Source: Allantophomopsis cytisporea
Taxonomy: Eukaryota; Ascomycota; Leotiomycetes; Phacidiales; Phacidiaceae
DNA: 64,000 nt
NCBI GenBank assembly: GCA_024752435.1
Contig: CP103030.1
Location: forward strand, 124,001 to 188,000
Reading direction: 5' to 3'
Position numbers and translations under genes: made by a program. Below the pieces are notes generated by a model. The model saw only the letters and a program-made list of their open reading frames with translations, was not told where the DNA came from and did no database searches. Positions 49,411 to 59,430 of the stretch are shown here, in pieces; the first letter of the stretch is position 1; each line of letters begins with the position of its first letter.

Positions 49411-51320
49411 AGACCAACTAACTGCTTAAAGGAGACTTGAAAATTTCATAGATTTAGCTGGTCATGTAGGTGGACCATTACCGTTAGGCGAAACACTTGA
49501 ATCATTTTCATAATTCAAGTCAGGAGGATGATTCACATGAAAAAGAAAGTCCTAGATAAGTAATTTAGATCTCCTTAGACAGGAACTTCGTGCTCAACTC
49601 AGATACATTAGCGATTCATCAGCATGACTTTACCTTCAACTAAAGAACCCCTTGATACTTGACTATTCTGATACACAAGTAAATCTTTACGATTCTATCA
49701 ATCCTATCAGGGTCAAGCCTCACAGCTGGACTCAGCACCACCTCACTAAAGCATTGGTGAGCCTTGGAATGATTGAGAAAAGGAAACAAGCAACACTTTT
49801 CATAGCGCCAAAATATTCGCTAGGAACTTCGTAAGCACCTCGATCCGTTAGTCTAAGAAAAAGCAGTTGCGTGTTGATACTCGGAAGCTTCACCAAAAGG
49901 GATCTGTGACCACCTACTCTACCAATTCTAACGACGTGCTGTTCATATCGATTGAAACTATGATGCCAAACAGCCCTAGTTCTATGAAGGACTTAAGGAC
50001 TGCATCAAGGACGGGCTCATGCATGATCCGGAGCCACGTTGGCAATCGAGGTTAACAACCGAATCTATGACGGTTGGAGAAGGATGGACGAACCAAACAC
50101 ACCGAAGGATATCGTCCGAAGCATAGAGAGAAGTGGAAGAATCTCTTTAAGCCTAATCGGAATCCTTCTCGAAAAACATACACCACCGGGCCGCCTAGTA
50201 TAACTATGTTCTTGGAAAAGGAGAGAGGGTGAGCAGAGGGCAATGGCTAAGGTAATTCTATAATTAACAAACTAACCAGAACACATACCTTATATAATCT
50301 AGGTTTCCTACTAAACTAGCAGTCGATTTCTACTGCCGGAGAAGAAGAATGGAGAATAAAATAGGAAATGGGAGGTGAGAATTATTGCAAGAGAATGCAT
50401 GTAATTTAGCGGCGCGCTTCTAGAATTGAGTGGGAGCATAGATAAGTCGTTGTGAGCGTGTTGCGCCTTGGGTGCAATACTGTATTCCCTTGGCTTAGCA
50501 GTCGATTGGTGAGAACTCACACTCAATCTTCACAGCAGGATTCTAGGATTTGGCATGGTCAAGATATAGATATCCAAGCATTTATCAAAGGCTTGTCCCT
50601 TACAACGCGTGACGTCCCAAACATCGTTTTCAATCCTCCTCAAGAAAGTGATAAATGTCTGTGCATTTGACTAGTAAGTCATCAAGTATTAGATGTTGAA
50701 TCTATTCAGATCGGTGTAGGAATGGTTTCCGAAATTCATATCTTTGTGAAATTTCTCATTATAGCCATTCATCTCAATCATAAAAGTTCCAATCTATTAT
50801 ACGCATAGACACAGCGACCTTCGAAAAAATCATGTCACCTTTCTCTACTTCAAATTCAAGTAAGAGAAAACTACTGTTTGTTTCGAATGGTATCTGCTAA
50901 TCCTCGTCCTCACAATCATGATATTATATCTATAGAATTCTAGTCGTTAGATGACCGTATTATACATGACAGCAGCCTAATCTTTTTTCCTCCCTATATT
51001 CAATATGGCCACCCGATTTTCACGGGAATTTGCACTTTTTTGCGTTGGTAGAATAGTGTTTGGGAAGGCTGTGGGAATTGCTAATTGAGTGCGAGATAAA
51101 GTGCTGACTTAGATGCGCCCCTGACGTTAATATGCGAACACAGCGAAGTTCGTTCAAGCTAGAAACTTAAATTCGACTTCTTTAATCACCGACACAGGGA
51201 AAACTCTAACCTTCCTACATACATTTACAGAACAAACGTCCATATCTTGCAATCATAATTCAATATAATTCTATCCCTACGTCTACTACTGCTGAGCTCA
51301 GGACTCCCACCCGCGATGAG
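49411..51320. other. intergenic region
   Basis: Follows the transporter remnant. Short frames such as 49652-49834 (plus) and 50311-50526 (minus) lack motifs. I see no clear terminal repeats or transposase, so I cannot say whether this was once mobile DNA. Confidence 0.5.
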
Positions 51321-52192
51321 ATGGTAAAGATTGTTTCGGACTTTTATCATTTCCTCGCTACATTTCCCTACTTTGATGCTTCCCATATCAAAGTACCTCC
51401 ACCAGGTGGCTGGCCTGAAGAGATGTGCAATTTTTTCCGCAAGTTGGGGAAAACTACTGAAGTAATTGATCTACTAGAACATATACCCTCTCTTACAATT
51501 TCCAGAGACATGGAAATTTTCCTTGAAAATCCTGCACTCAACTATGCTCATCCTCCACTTTTGAAACGTATGGACACAGATGGAGATGACTATCGTATAA
51601 ATCCTACACATGAGAAGATGCCTAGTCATGTTGTATCGCTAACGACTGGTCGCAATTACGGAGTTTACCTGCTGCTTAACATGCAGACAGGTATATCTCC
51701 CTTTTCATATATGTATATATATATATATATATATATACATACCCAACTGAAAAGAATAGTTCTAACACCCTAACAGGTAACGTAACTGAATACAGTCTTT
51801 TAGGACAGCCTCAGCCTAGATTCATAGACGAAGATGCGGAAAGTGGCCATAGCTGGAAACTTTATCCTACTCGACCTATCAATGAATTCTTCACAATGAA
51901 AATGCAGAAGTACAAATATTTGCAAGGAATTCCTGTTGTTACAAGTCTTGACAATAGTGGCACGATTTGGCCAAGAGGACGGAGTGGAGTAAAAGAAAAA
52001 CAGGAACTAATGGTAGAGATATCTTCTTCTTCTGAGAATGACGTAGCTAATGCCTTTGACTCATAGGAGCTTCAGAAAATCTACTATAATCATGGCTGGC
52101 TATCAGAAAATTTCCGTCAAGATGATTGCAGAGTTGAGATTCATCGATGGTATAAAGATTGGATTTCCAAGCTGGTGGTTGAACATCATTGA
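51321..52192 (+). CDS. conserved fungal protein of unknown function
   Basis: Three exons: 51321-51690, 51777-52012 and 52067-52192, giving 243 residues with consistent phase. The frame is open upstream of the ATG chosen to about 51230 and could be preceded by an exon spliced at a TTTACAG site there, so the N-terminus is uncertain. The sequence opens FYHFLATFPYFDASHIKVPP and continues with HVVSLTTGRNYGVYLLLNMQ and NVTEYS. It is globular, with many aromatic residues, without signal or membrane segment. It recalls regulatory proteins of the SUKH type, but I cannot confirm that. The first intron contains a TA dinucleotide repeat. Confidence 0.7.
51710..51740. repeat. TA dinucleotide repeat in intron 1
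   Basis: About thirteen TA units inside the first intron of the gene starting at 51321. Length changes here would alter intron size but not the protein. Confidence 0.9.
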
Positions 52193-53059
52193 TCTTCATA
52201 TGGAGGTATGCAGATTACATGTAGCCGCAAGAAGGAGAAACATTAAAACGATGTGAAATAGTATCATATAGTTATACTATATCAAAAGCTTAATCTTAGC
52301 CATACAGGTTTAAATTTACCTAAAATGTTCCGGTTCTGTTGTGGATATTGTATTCGGGTGCGTTCGTCTCGTCCTTTGGCTTGATGAATGCTCTAGAGTA
52401 TGGCAGCTTCTCGCATAATCCAGACATGAAGCCAACAGGGTAAATCAGTTTTTATCTAGACGTTAGTCTTTATAATCAACCCGCCATGTGTGACTGGCAA
52501 GTAGGACTGCTCTTCTATAGTATTTATAGCTACTTTTGTGAAAAGGGAAAAAAAAGAAAAAAAAAGTTCTTAAGATTTAATTACTTCTTTTATTGATCTA
52601 TGCTTTAATAGTGAGATTCTTTCAAAACTAATATTTAATTATCTTATATTTCAATTTATATATGCTATTATTCCAAAAAGAAGGGGGGGGGGGGGATTTT
52701 AAAACTAGCTTTAACTTTGTTATTACTTATTTCTACCAACATGATATATAGTCCTAGATATGATTAGTTGAGAGGGCCTAATATGTTCTTTTTAGCTACT
52801 ACCCTATATAGCACATCTACCTAGACATAAGTCCATTGTTGTTGTCGCCTGATTGAATATAAGACGCACAGGTACTTGCCGTTGTTGCCCCACTGTCCTT
52901 ACAGACTCGTAAGACTCACAAACAAAAGCGGGAACTTCTGGCAGAACTTTTGCTCTCAGTAACCAATAGCTGCTCTAAGATATCGAATTTATACCAATTA
53001 CACAATGAGCAGAACTGAGGCTCTTCAGGTTTACTGTCAACACATATGGTCTACAGATA

Positions 53060-53235
53060 CAGACCTCACTTCGGTGCAAGCGTGAAAGTGAATGATTCTC
53101 ACTTTCACCAATTGCCGGATTGCGTAGTATCAGAATAGCTGCAGAGTAGAATCCTGCTCCCTTTCCCCTTCAATCATTTCGGTAACCAAAATCTGCTGTA
53201 CGCCCAACATCGTGACACTTACAAGTCTGTGGGAT
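53060..53235 (+). repeat. diverged direct repeat, copy B of the kinase 3' flank
   Basis: Matches 42950-43140 in order and spacing over about 150 bp (see copy A). It lies in front of the nitrilase gene, where no kinase frame remains. Confidence 0.6.
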
Positions 53236-53349
53236 AGCAATACAGTAGCGCTCCACGCATGCATAGTCATTACGAAACTCGGCCAATCGTGAAATTAGTT
53301 GAAAATTAATAGGTGTGGGGACCCGTTACGCCGAATGACTCACTCCCAG

Positions 53350-53410
53350 TCCTCGACGACCAAGAGATACTCGGGTAGGCGTCAAAACCTGAGAAATAAT
53401 ATATAAACAA
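53350..53410 (+). repeat. short sequence resembling the kinase 5' flank
   Basis: The words ACTCGGGTAGGCGTCAAAA and GAGAAATAATATAT align with ACTTGGGTAGTCGCCAAAG and GGAAATAATGATGT at 44605-44650, about 50-95 bp outside the kinase start codon. The match is short and could be chance on its own; its value comes from lying about 150 bp from copy B of the 3' flank. Confidence 0.4.
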
Positions 53411-53592
53411 AGTTATACCCAGCTTTGATGAGCCAGACACTGCGAAGTTTGTGATCTCAATGAAAGTTGTATCCATCTAGGAAAACATTCTCGCTCATTT
53501 TATTCTGCATCTCGACGCATCCTCTTACTTTAACATAACCTTAGAATTAAGCTTCTTCTCAACCTTAGCTCTTGAAACCCTCTACCACCACA

Positions 53593-55007
53593 ATGCCCAA
53601 ACCAAAGACCCTTCAAGTCGCTGCCATTCAGGCATCGCCAGTGAGCTTCGATCTCAAGCTCAGTCTGGAAAAATTGAAGAAATTGGCCGCAGAAGCTGCC
53701 GTCGCTGGTGCTGAACTGGTTGTCTTTCCGTGAGTTTTCAAGCTTTCAATCTCTTACATTATGCATGTCTCGACGTATTGCTAATTTGTTCTTCAATCAG
53801 CGAGGCATTCCTCTCAGCATACCCTTGGCGATACGCATTTGATGCTACAATTGGAACTCGAGAACCACGAGGTATTGATGCCTCGAAAAAAAGTCTCGAA
53901 TATATCACAGAAGTGTTGAGCTGACTTGTGGCAAAGGAAGAATTTGGTATGCAAAATATTACGAGTCGGCAGTTGCGATCCCGTCTCCCGAATTCGACGT
54001 CTTACGCGATACTGCCAAGAGGAACAAAATCATGCTGTCTGTGGGCATAATAGAGAAGGAAGGCGGAACTCTTTACTGTACAGCCGTGTTGATAGGGAAG
54101 GACGCCGAGCTGCTTATTCGGCACCGCAAGGTGAGTGGGAGAATTGTATCATAATTGTTAAACTGACAGTTTCACAGCTTATTCCCACTGCCGCGGAAAG
54201 GCTTGTCTGGGGCCGAGGAGCTGGTGATGGCATTCAAGTTGTGGACACGGAATTCGGAAAGATGGGAGGCTTGATCTGGTAGAATTTCCAAGTCGGGAGT
54301 TTCAGAGCGAAGTTGACCTGTTTTAGTATGGAGAATTATATGCCCGCTGCCAGACTGGCATTATACCAGCTTGGGATCGAGTATGCCTAATGTCCCTGAA
54401 ATCCCTGAGTACATACTAATAACGGCTGTGTCAGGATATACATTGCCCCGCATGCAGATGATTTGCCTGCTTGGGTGGCTTCGATGCAGCACATAGCCAA
54501 AGAAGGACGTTGCTTCGTGATTTCAGTCAATCAGTTCTGCAGAGTCCGTCCCAATTCTCTTATCCTCTTAGAAACAACATGCTGATATGTGACAGGTCTC
54601 TGATTTCCCAATCGATTACCCACCATTCACGGCCGATCATCATGATCTCAACCCATCAGGATCGAAGTGGGTTCCAGATGATATCTTGAACCATGGTGGC
54701 TCTTGTATTGTCGGACCACTGGGAACATTCATCGCCGAGCCAGTTTGGGACAAGGAACAGACCATATATGCTACGCTGAATTTACCAGATCTGACAGAAG
54801 CTAGGGTAGGTTATATGGTGGTATCTGACTCAAAAGTGTATGCTGACTTAATGATTCAGATGGACTTTGATCCTGTAGGAAGCTATTCCCGCCCTGATGT
54901 ATTGTAAGTTATTATCTCACTATTCTCTATGATATACTAATATAGTTCAATGCAGCACATTGACTGTAAACAAAAAGTCGGGGGTGAGTGTTTCATTCAC
55001 AGAATAG
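53593..55007 (+). CDS. nitrilase / cyanide hydratase family enzyme
   Basis: Nine exons: 53593-53729, 53801-53871, 53937-54130, 54178-54278, 54327-54380, 54435-54543, 54596-54805, 54860-54903 and 54956-55007, giving about 323 residues in consistent phase. The catalytic triad is complete: E47 in FPEAFLSAYP, K134 in LIRHRKLIPT and C168 in GGLICMENYMP. The codon for C168 is split by intron 4 (TG|T). The LVWGRGAGDGIQVVD, IEIYIAPHADDLPAW and NHGGSCIVGPLG blocks fit fungal aliphatic or aromatic nitrilases, which turn nitriles into acids and ammonia; the substrate cannot be fixed. Intron 6 has an unusual GTCCGT donor. The stop at 55007 is read through a possible further GTGAGT donor, so the last few residues are uncertain. 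Confidence 0.9.
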
Positions 55008-56077
55008 ATGAAAGTCTGGATATTAAACATGTTAGTTGGAGAAGGAACTTAGCAGGGTCCGCGTTCAATTGATCTCGACTTCAGACCAGATTGTGTAATT
55101 CAAGAAACATGTGTGTAGCCCAAATAATTCATAAAAATTCGACGAGCTGAAAACGAAAATAATGTAAATCTCCGTCCGGGCCAAGATTAATGCAGCATTA
55201 TACAAAGCCTTTTTATTACTTGAAGATACAACTTAGCTTAAGCTGGATTAATTCTGAGACAACTTCAGTTCTTGGAAGAAGATCCGATCAAGTTAATAAA
55301 CATATCAACGCCCTCATTTACTCTCACTCTCGCCACCGCAATTTCCACCTCAAACGTTGTGGATATCCACAATATCAGAAATGAACAATCCACCCATAGC
55401 CATCATTATATCCATCATTCTGCTCGATCTCTGCATCATTGACATACAACTTTTGGATCTACCATGGAACAAAGCCGTTGGCAGACCTCGAAATATGCCG
55501 ACTTGCAGCCCTGGATGAAAAATGGCTGGCAAGACGCCGATTCGTCATGGGTGGCAGGGGTCGGATTCGCAAATCTTTCTGGGACGTCCACCCTTGTTGC
55601 TGCTCTTCTAATCGTGCTCTTCCCAACAAAGGGCACACATTTGACGTCTATCAAACATGTATAGGCCATTGTTTCTTCATTTCCAATCAACCCATCAATT
55701 CGGGCCGCCATCTCATTGGCAAACCTTTCCCGCTCGTCCTTACTTAGTTGATGGGATTTCTCTATACAATAAAAGTTCTATATGTTTATTTCTAGTCTAT
55801 TATTATCTTCCATTCCTTTCTTAGTATTCTATTATATAATCAATGCAAAGAGCTTACATAGTCCGCGTGATTACTAAAAAATACTCCGAGTAAGGAAGTG
55901 ATAAAAGCAATGATCTTCTGTTAATACTACCTATCGCTCATTCCCAAAAGTCACTCAACACCAATACTCGGGAGCTCCGGATACCACCAAGGCTCGAAAA
56001 ATCTCGGAGCTCATACTCTCATAGGCAGACCTCGTCTCGAGACGCTTGAAACCCAATCCCCGATCTCCAATCTCATC
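55008..56077. other. intergenic region with possible small gene
   Basis: A plus-strand frame at 55464-55664 (66 codons, MEQSRWQTSKYADLQPWMKN opening and one hydrophobic stretch) could be a small membrane protein, but nothing supports it beyond composition. The remainder is AT-rich with no feature. Confidence 0.4.
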
Positions 56078-56681
56078 ATGCTGTTCCAACACCTCTACGC
56101 AGCATTTGCAGCAACGCTACTCGTCCTCCCAAGCGGGATGCTCGCAACAACGCCGATTAATCAGCGCAGCGCGCAGGAAGTCATCGATAAGCTGGAGCTG
56201 GCACCCAACGTGGAGAAGGGCTACTACATCCAGACATTCCAGGATGCGCACACGGTCGCGAACCGCTCTGTCAGCACCGCCATTTACTACCTGCTCGAGG
56301 GCTCGGTGGGACAGTCCATCTGGCACCGCCTCGACGCAACCGAGGTATGGCACTTCTACGCCGGCGCGCCCCTTGTGCTTTCGTTGTCGCATGATGACGG
56401 CGCTCCGGTCGTGAGGCACGTCTTGGGTTCGGATGTCTTCTGCGATCAGAGTCCGCAAGTCGTTATCCCGACCGGCACATGGCAGAGTGCGCTTTCTTTG
56501 GGGTCTTGGACGTTGGTGGGAACTACTGGTAAGTTATGAAGCTGTATCTCTCGATTAGAGCGCGTAGTGCATGGCTAACGACAGATCTTAAGTTGCACCG
56601 GGTTTCGTCGACAGCGGATCCGAGCTCGCACCGCCAGGCTGGGAGCCTGCAGGTGCTCGTAACTTTACTACAGCTCACTGA
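56078..56681 (+). CDS. secreted DUF985 cupin-like protein
   Basis: Two exons: 56078-56528 and 56593-56681, giving 179 residues. The N-terminus (MLFQHLYAAFAATLLVLPSG) is a signal peptide, with likely cleavage near residue 23. The rest is a single DUF985 (Cupin_5) domain: AQEVIDKLELAPNVEKGYYI, STAIYYLLEGSVGQSIWHRL, EVWHFYAGAPLVLSLS and WQSALSLGSWTLVGT. WHRL and EVWH carry the cupin metal-site residues. The C-terminal PPGWEPAG is typical. The acceptor of the intron (CTTAAG) is inferred from the conserved VAPGF join. Two possible N-glycosylation sites are visible (NRS and NFT). Function of the family is unknown; a small-molecule or sugar-binding role is a guess. A cytosolic paralogue lies at 58969. 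Confidence 0.88.
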
Positions 56682-56845
56682 AGGTGGTACGATTGGTTAA
56701 TGAGTACATTGAAAGTCACCTCAGAATAAACATAATTCGTGAATACTATTGGTAAAATTCATTAAGTTCAATATCCAAGCGTACATGCGTCTCATATTCT
56801 AATTATGGCTCTTCTCTGTACCTCTCTATACCCACTCAAACTATT

Positions 56846-57915
56846 TCATGCTGTAAGGATAGGAGCCTGACTTTCGTTGCTCTTCGTCCTAGAATTATTT
56901 CCATCGTTCGATTGTGATAGCTCGACTTCGTCATTCTCGCCAGTAGAGTTCTGCCCTCGTTGCTTGTACCAGATTCCATTATGCACTGTATTCCGAGGAG
57001 CGCTACTGTCACTCGCAATCCCACTGCTGACATATATCTCTCCACTATATGGCTTTTGAATACTATCGATTAGGCGGTTCAAAATGATAAATTCGACTTT
57101 GAGCTTGATGCCGTAGACACACGGTTTGAACGCTCCTTGCAGATAGAATAGGTCGGCGCACTGAATGCCAAGCAGCGTGATATCAAGTGCGATAATAAGA
57201 ATGTTGGTGTATATTAACTGTCGTAACACAGTTTTCTGCCTGCTTTTCTGTTCTTGGTTAACACCACCAACGGCGGTAGGCGCGGACCAAGATTGCTCAA
57301 AGAGAGGTGAGGAGTCGTGTAAGTATTTACGGGTCTGATATATGTAAAGGATACTCAAGGAGGTCTCCTGGACGAAGAAAACCACAAGCTGCAGACGGTC
57401 CCATATGAGGTTGAAGGAAGCCAAGTGTGTGTTGAATGTCGTGGATTGCTATATGAGAAACAAACCACGTTAGGAGCTGTTTGCGCTTCACCCACTTTCG
57501 ATTGGGGAATACTTACTGCTAGAGTGCCAATTATGATGGTAGGTATCGAAAATGCAATCGAGTTGAATATGAGGACGAATTTAATGCCGCTCAAGACCTT
57601 CGCCGTGTGTAGAAGCAGATGTAGCCGCGAGTATAGCACCCAACTTTGCGGCACTACCATGATCAGCCATGTTAGGTAGATCATGGTTATTGATGGGGCA
57701 GCGTCTGTCCATACGCCAAAGTCTGCGAGAATTATAAAAAGAGGTTGTAGGATGACACCCCAAGAGGCAAGTGCGCACGACCAGAAGTATAACCCGCGAC
57801 GACGTTTGAAGAGCAGGAAGAGGGACATGTTGATCTCAACCCCAATATACCATGAGATTCCCGTGAAAGCGGCCATGGTCATGGCCATGGGTAGGTCTTG
57901 CCTGACGTCGTTCAT
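56846..57915 (-). CDS. seven-helix-like fungal membrane protein (PTH11/DUF7703-like)
   Basis: Two exons: 57517-57915 and 56846-57448, giving 333 residues in frame. About seven hydrophobic helices occupy the first 250 residues, starting with AMTMAAFTGISWYIGVEINM, and a loop rich in Arg (FKRRRGLYFW) sits on the inner side. A hydrophilic tail of about 90 residues follows (NDEVELSQSNDGNNSRTK), rich in Ser and Asn. The layout resembles fungal PTH11-like receptors and the related families of unknown function, but the amino-terminal CFEM domain is absent. Ligand and partners are unknown. The gene lies between the two DUF985 genes and points against both. Confidence 0.8.
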
Positions 57916-58968
57916 CTTGGAATATCACATGTGTTATATCTCGGTGTAGTTGGATGAAACAGAAGGCAACATCAGGAAGCTGAAATATTCGACATTCCAG
58001 ACGGGTAGATATCTCTTCATTTGTATTTGAATTTGATGTCGCACAATCAGCTTCTCCCGTCAAACACAGGTCGGAAGACTGTCATTTAACAAATTCTTGA
58101 ACATAAGCGACAATCAGTTGTCTTCATGGTTGTGTCCACAATCTTTGTTGGAATGAGTTGGAAGGCAAATTGGACGATGCCATTCATACAGGAGAGAATA
58201 CTTAATCAGTGACTGGCGACTGATGGGGTCGCCTGCATCCTTGAGGTGTCATTGTCCTCACACCACGCTGCAAAGCGCGATTTAGAAATTCCACCCAATT
58301 GGTCCCTCTGTGCATATTGCAAGGGATTGCATCTGCACACGAGAAGACACAGTCAGCTGTGATACCCCAATATGTGAGCGCTTCTAATGTTCTCAAATAT
58401 TACCATTCCTATTCGTGGTATTGTCAACCCGATGTTAGGTAGGTTACAACTGTACTGTGACTTGTAGCACCGATGGGGAGACAAAACGAAGTATTGTGTC
58501 GTATTGTGTTATATTGTGCTGTACTGCGTTGTATTGTATTATACAAGTGCAAGATTATTGTCGGATCGATCCCGAAGATATACTGCCATTCAAACTAAAG
58601 AAAGGTTGGCGTTGCGCTCGCGTAGCTTGACTACCGGCAGACGCTCCCTACAAGCTCCACTGCTCCACATGCCCCGCCCGATTCACAGCAGGAATCAGCA
58701 AATTCACCTGTTGGTTTTTACACCGGGATGGCTCGGACTACAATCGGACCTGCTCTGTTTACCCCACGCAATCCCCCACAATTGGCCGCCTGTCGATCAA
58801 GGAACAACCGAGTATTAAAAGTCACGAATTCGTCCTCAGAGTCGTCCTCACCCTAACATAACTTCTATACTCCGTTCGATTGCCCAACGAGAGTACCATT
58901 CTCACGCAGAAAGACCTGGCGGATTCCTTCTCAACAGACAAGAAAGCCCACGGTATCAACAAAGCACA
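57916..58968. other. intergenic region with GTATTGTGTC repeat
   Basis: Promoter side of both the membrane protein and the second DUF985 gene. A GTATTGTG-type degenerate repeat lies at about 58488-58545. A minus-strand frame at 58202-58396 is not convincing. Confidence 0.55.
58488..58545. repeat. degenerate GTATTGTGTC repeat
   Basis: Five to six imperfect decamer copies (GTATTGTGTC, GTATTGTGTT, TATTGTGCTG and variants) in non-coding sequence. Confidence 0.85.
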
Positions 58969-59430
58969 ATGACGACGACACGCACGGCCCAGGATGTGAT
59001 TTCTGCCTTGAACCTCACACCACATCCAGAGAAAGGCTACTACATCGAGACATTCCGAGACCCAAAGGCCTCTTCCGATGGCCGCTCACCAAGCACCTAC
59101 ATCTACTACCTCCTCGAAGGCGAAGCTGGATTGTCACACTGGCACCGCGTGCTCGATGCCGTTGAAGTCTGGCACTACTACGCGGGCGCGCCGCTACAGC
59201 TCTCGTTATCCTGGGACGATGGCAAGCCTGTACGCGACCTCGTTCTCGGCACCGACCTATGGAAGGGCGAGAAGCCACAGATCATCGTGCAGCGTGGAGA
59301 ATGGCAGCATGCGCAGTCCTTGGGCGATTGGACGCTTGTAGGCTGCTCTGTTGCGCCTGCTTTCGAGTTTGCGGGTTTCGAGATGGCGAAGCCGGGCTGG
59401 GAACCAAAGGTTGATTCTGAGCAGAAGTGA
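58969..59430 (+). CDS. intracellular DUF985 cupin-like protein
   Basis: A single intronless frame of 153 residues that is almost entirely the DUF985 domain: AQDVISALNLTPHPEKGYYI, STYIYYLLEGEAGLSHWHRV, EVWHYYAGAPLQLSLSWDDG and WQHAQSLGDWTLVGCSVAPA, then KPGWEPK. It lacks a signal peptide (it starts MTTTRTAQDV), so it should be cytosolic. It is clearly paralogous to the gene at 56078, differing in the N-terminus, in the missing intron and in codon usage, which is GC-richer here. Members of the family from bacteria and fungi bind a metal in the cupin barrel; no reaction is established. Confidence 0.9.
   Translation: MTTTRTAQDVISALNLTPHPEKGYYIETFRDPKASSDGRSPSTYIYYLLEGEAGLSHWHRVLDAVEVWHYYAGAPLQLSLSWDDGKPVRDLVLGTDLWKGEKPQIIVQRGEWQHAQSLGDWTLVGCSVAPAFEFAGFEMAKPGWEPKVDSEQK

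Larger units (their letters stand above)
52193..53592. other. AT-rich intergenic region with repeat copies
   Basis: Contains an A-run at about 52547-52566 and a G-run of about a dozen at 52682-52694, then the two sequences similar to the flanks of the kinase gene (53080-53235 and 53350-53410). The last 150 bp is the nitrilase promoter. No gene. Confidence 0.6.

Noticed and set aside
53860..53960. An apparent premature TGA in the nitrilase after TEVLS
   Set aside because: The TGA lies inside an intron running from 53872 to 53936; splicing restores REPRGRIWYAKYYES.
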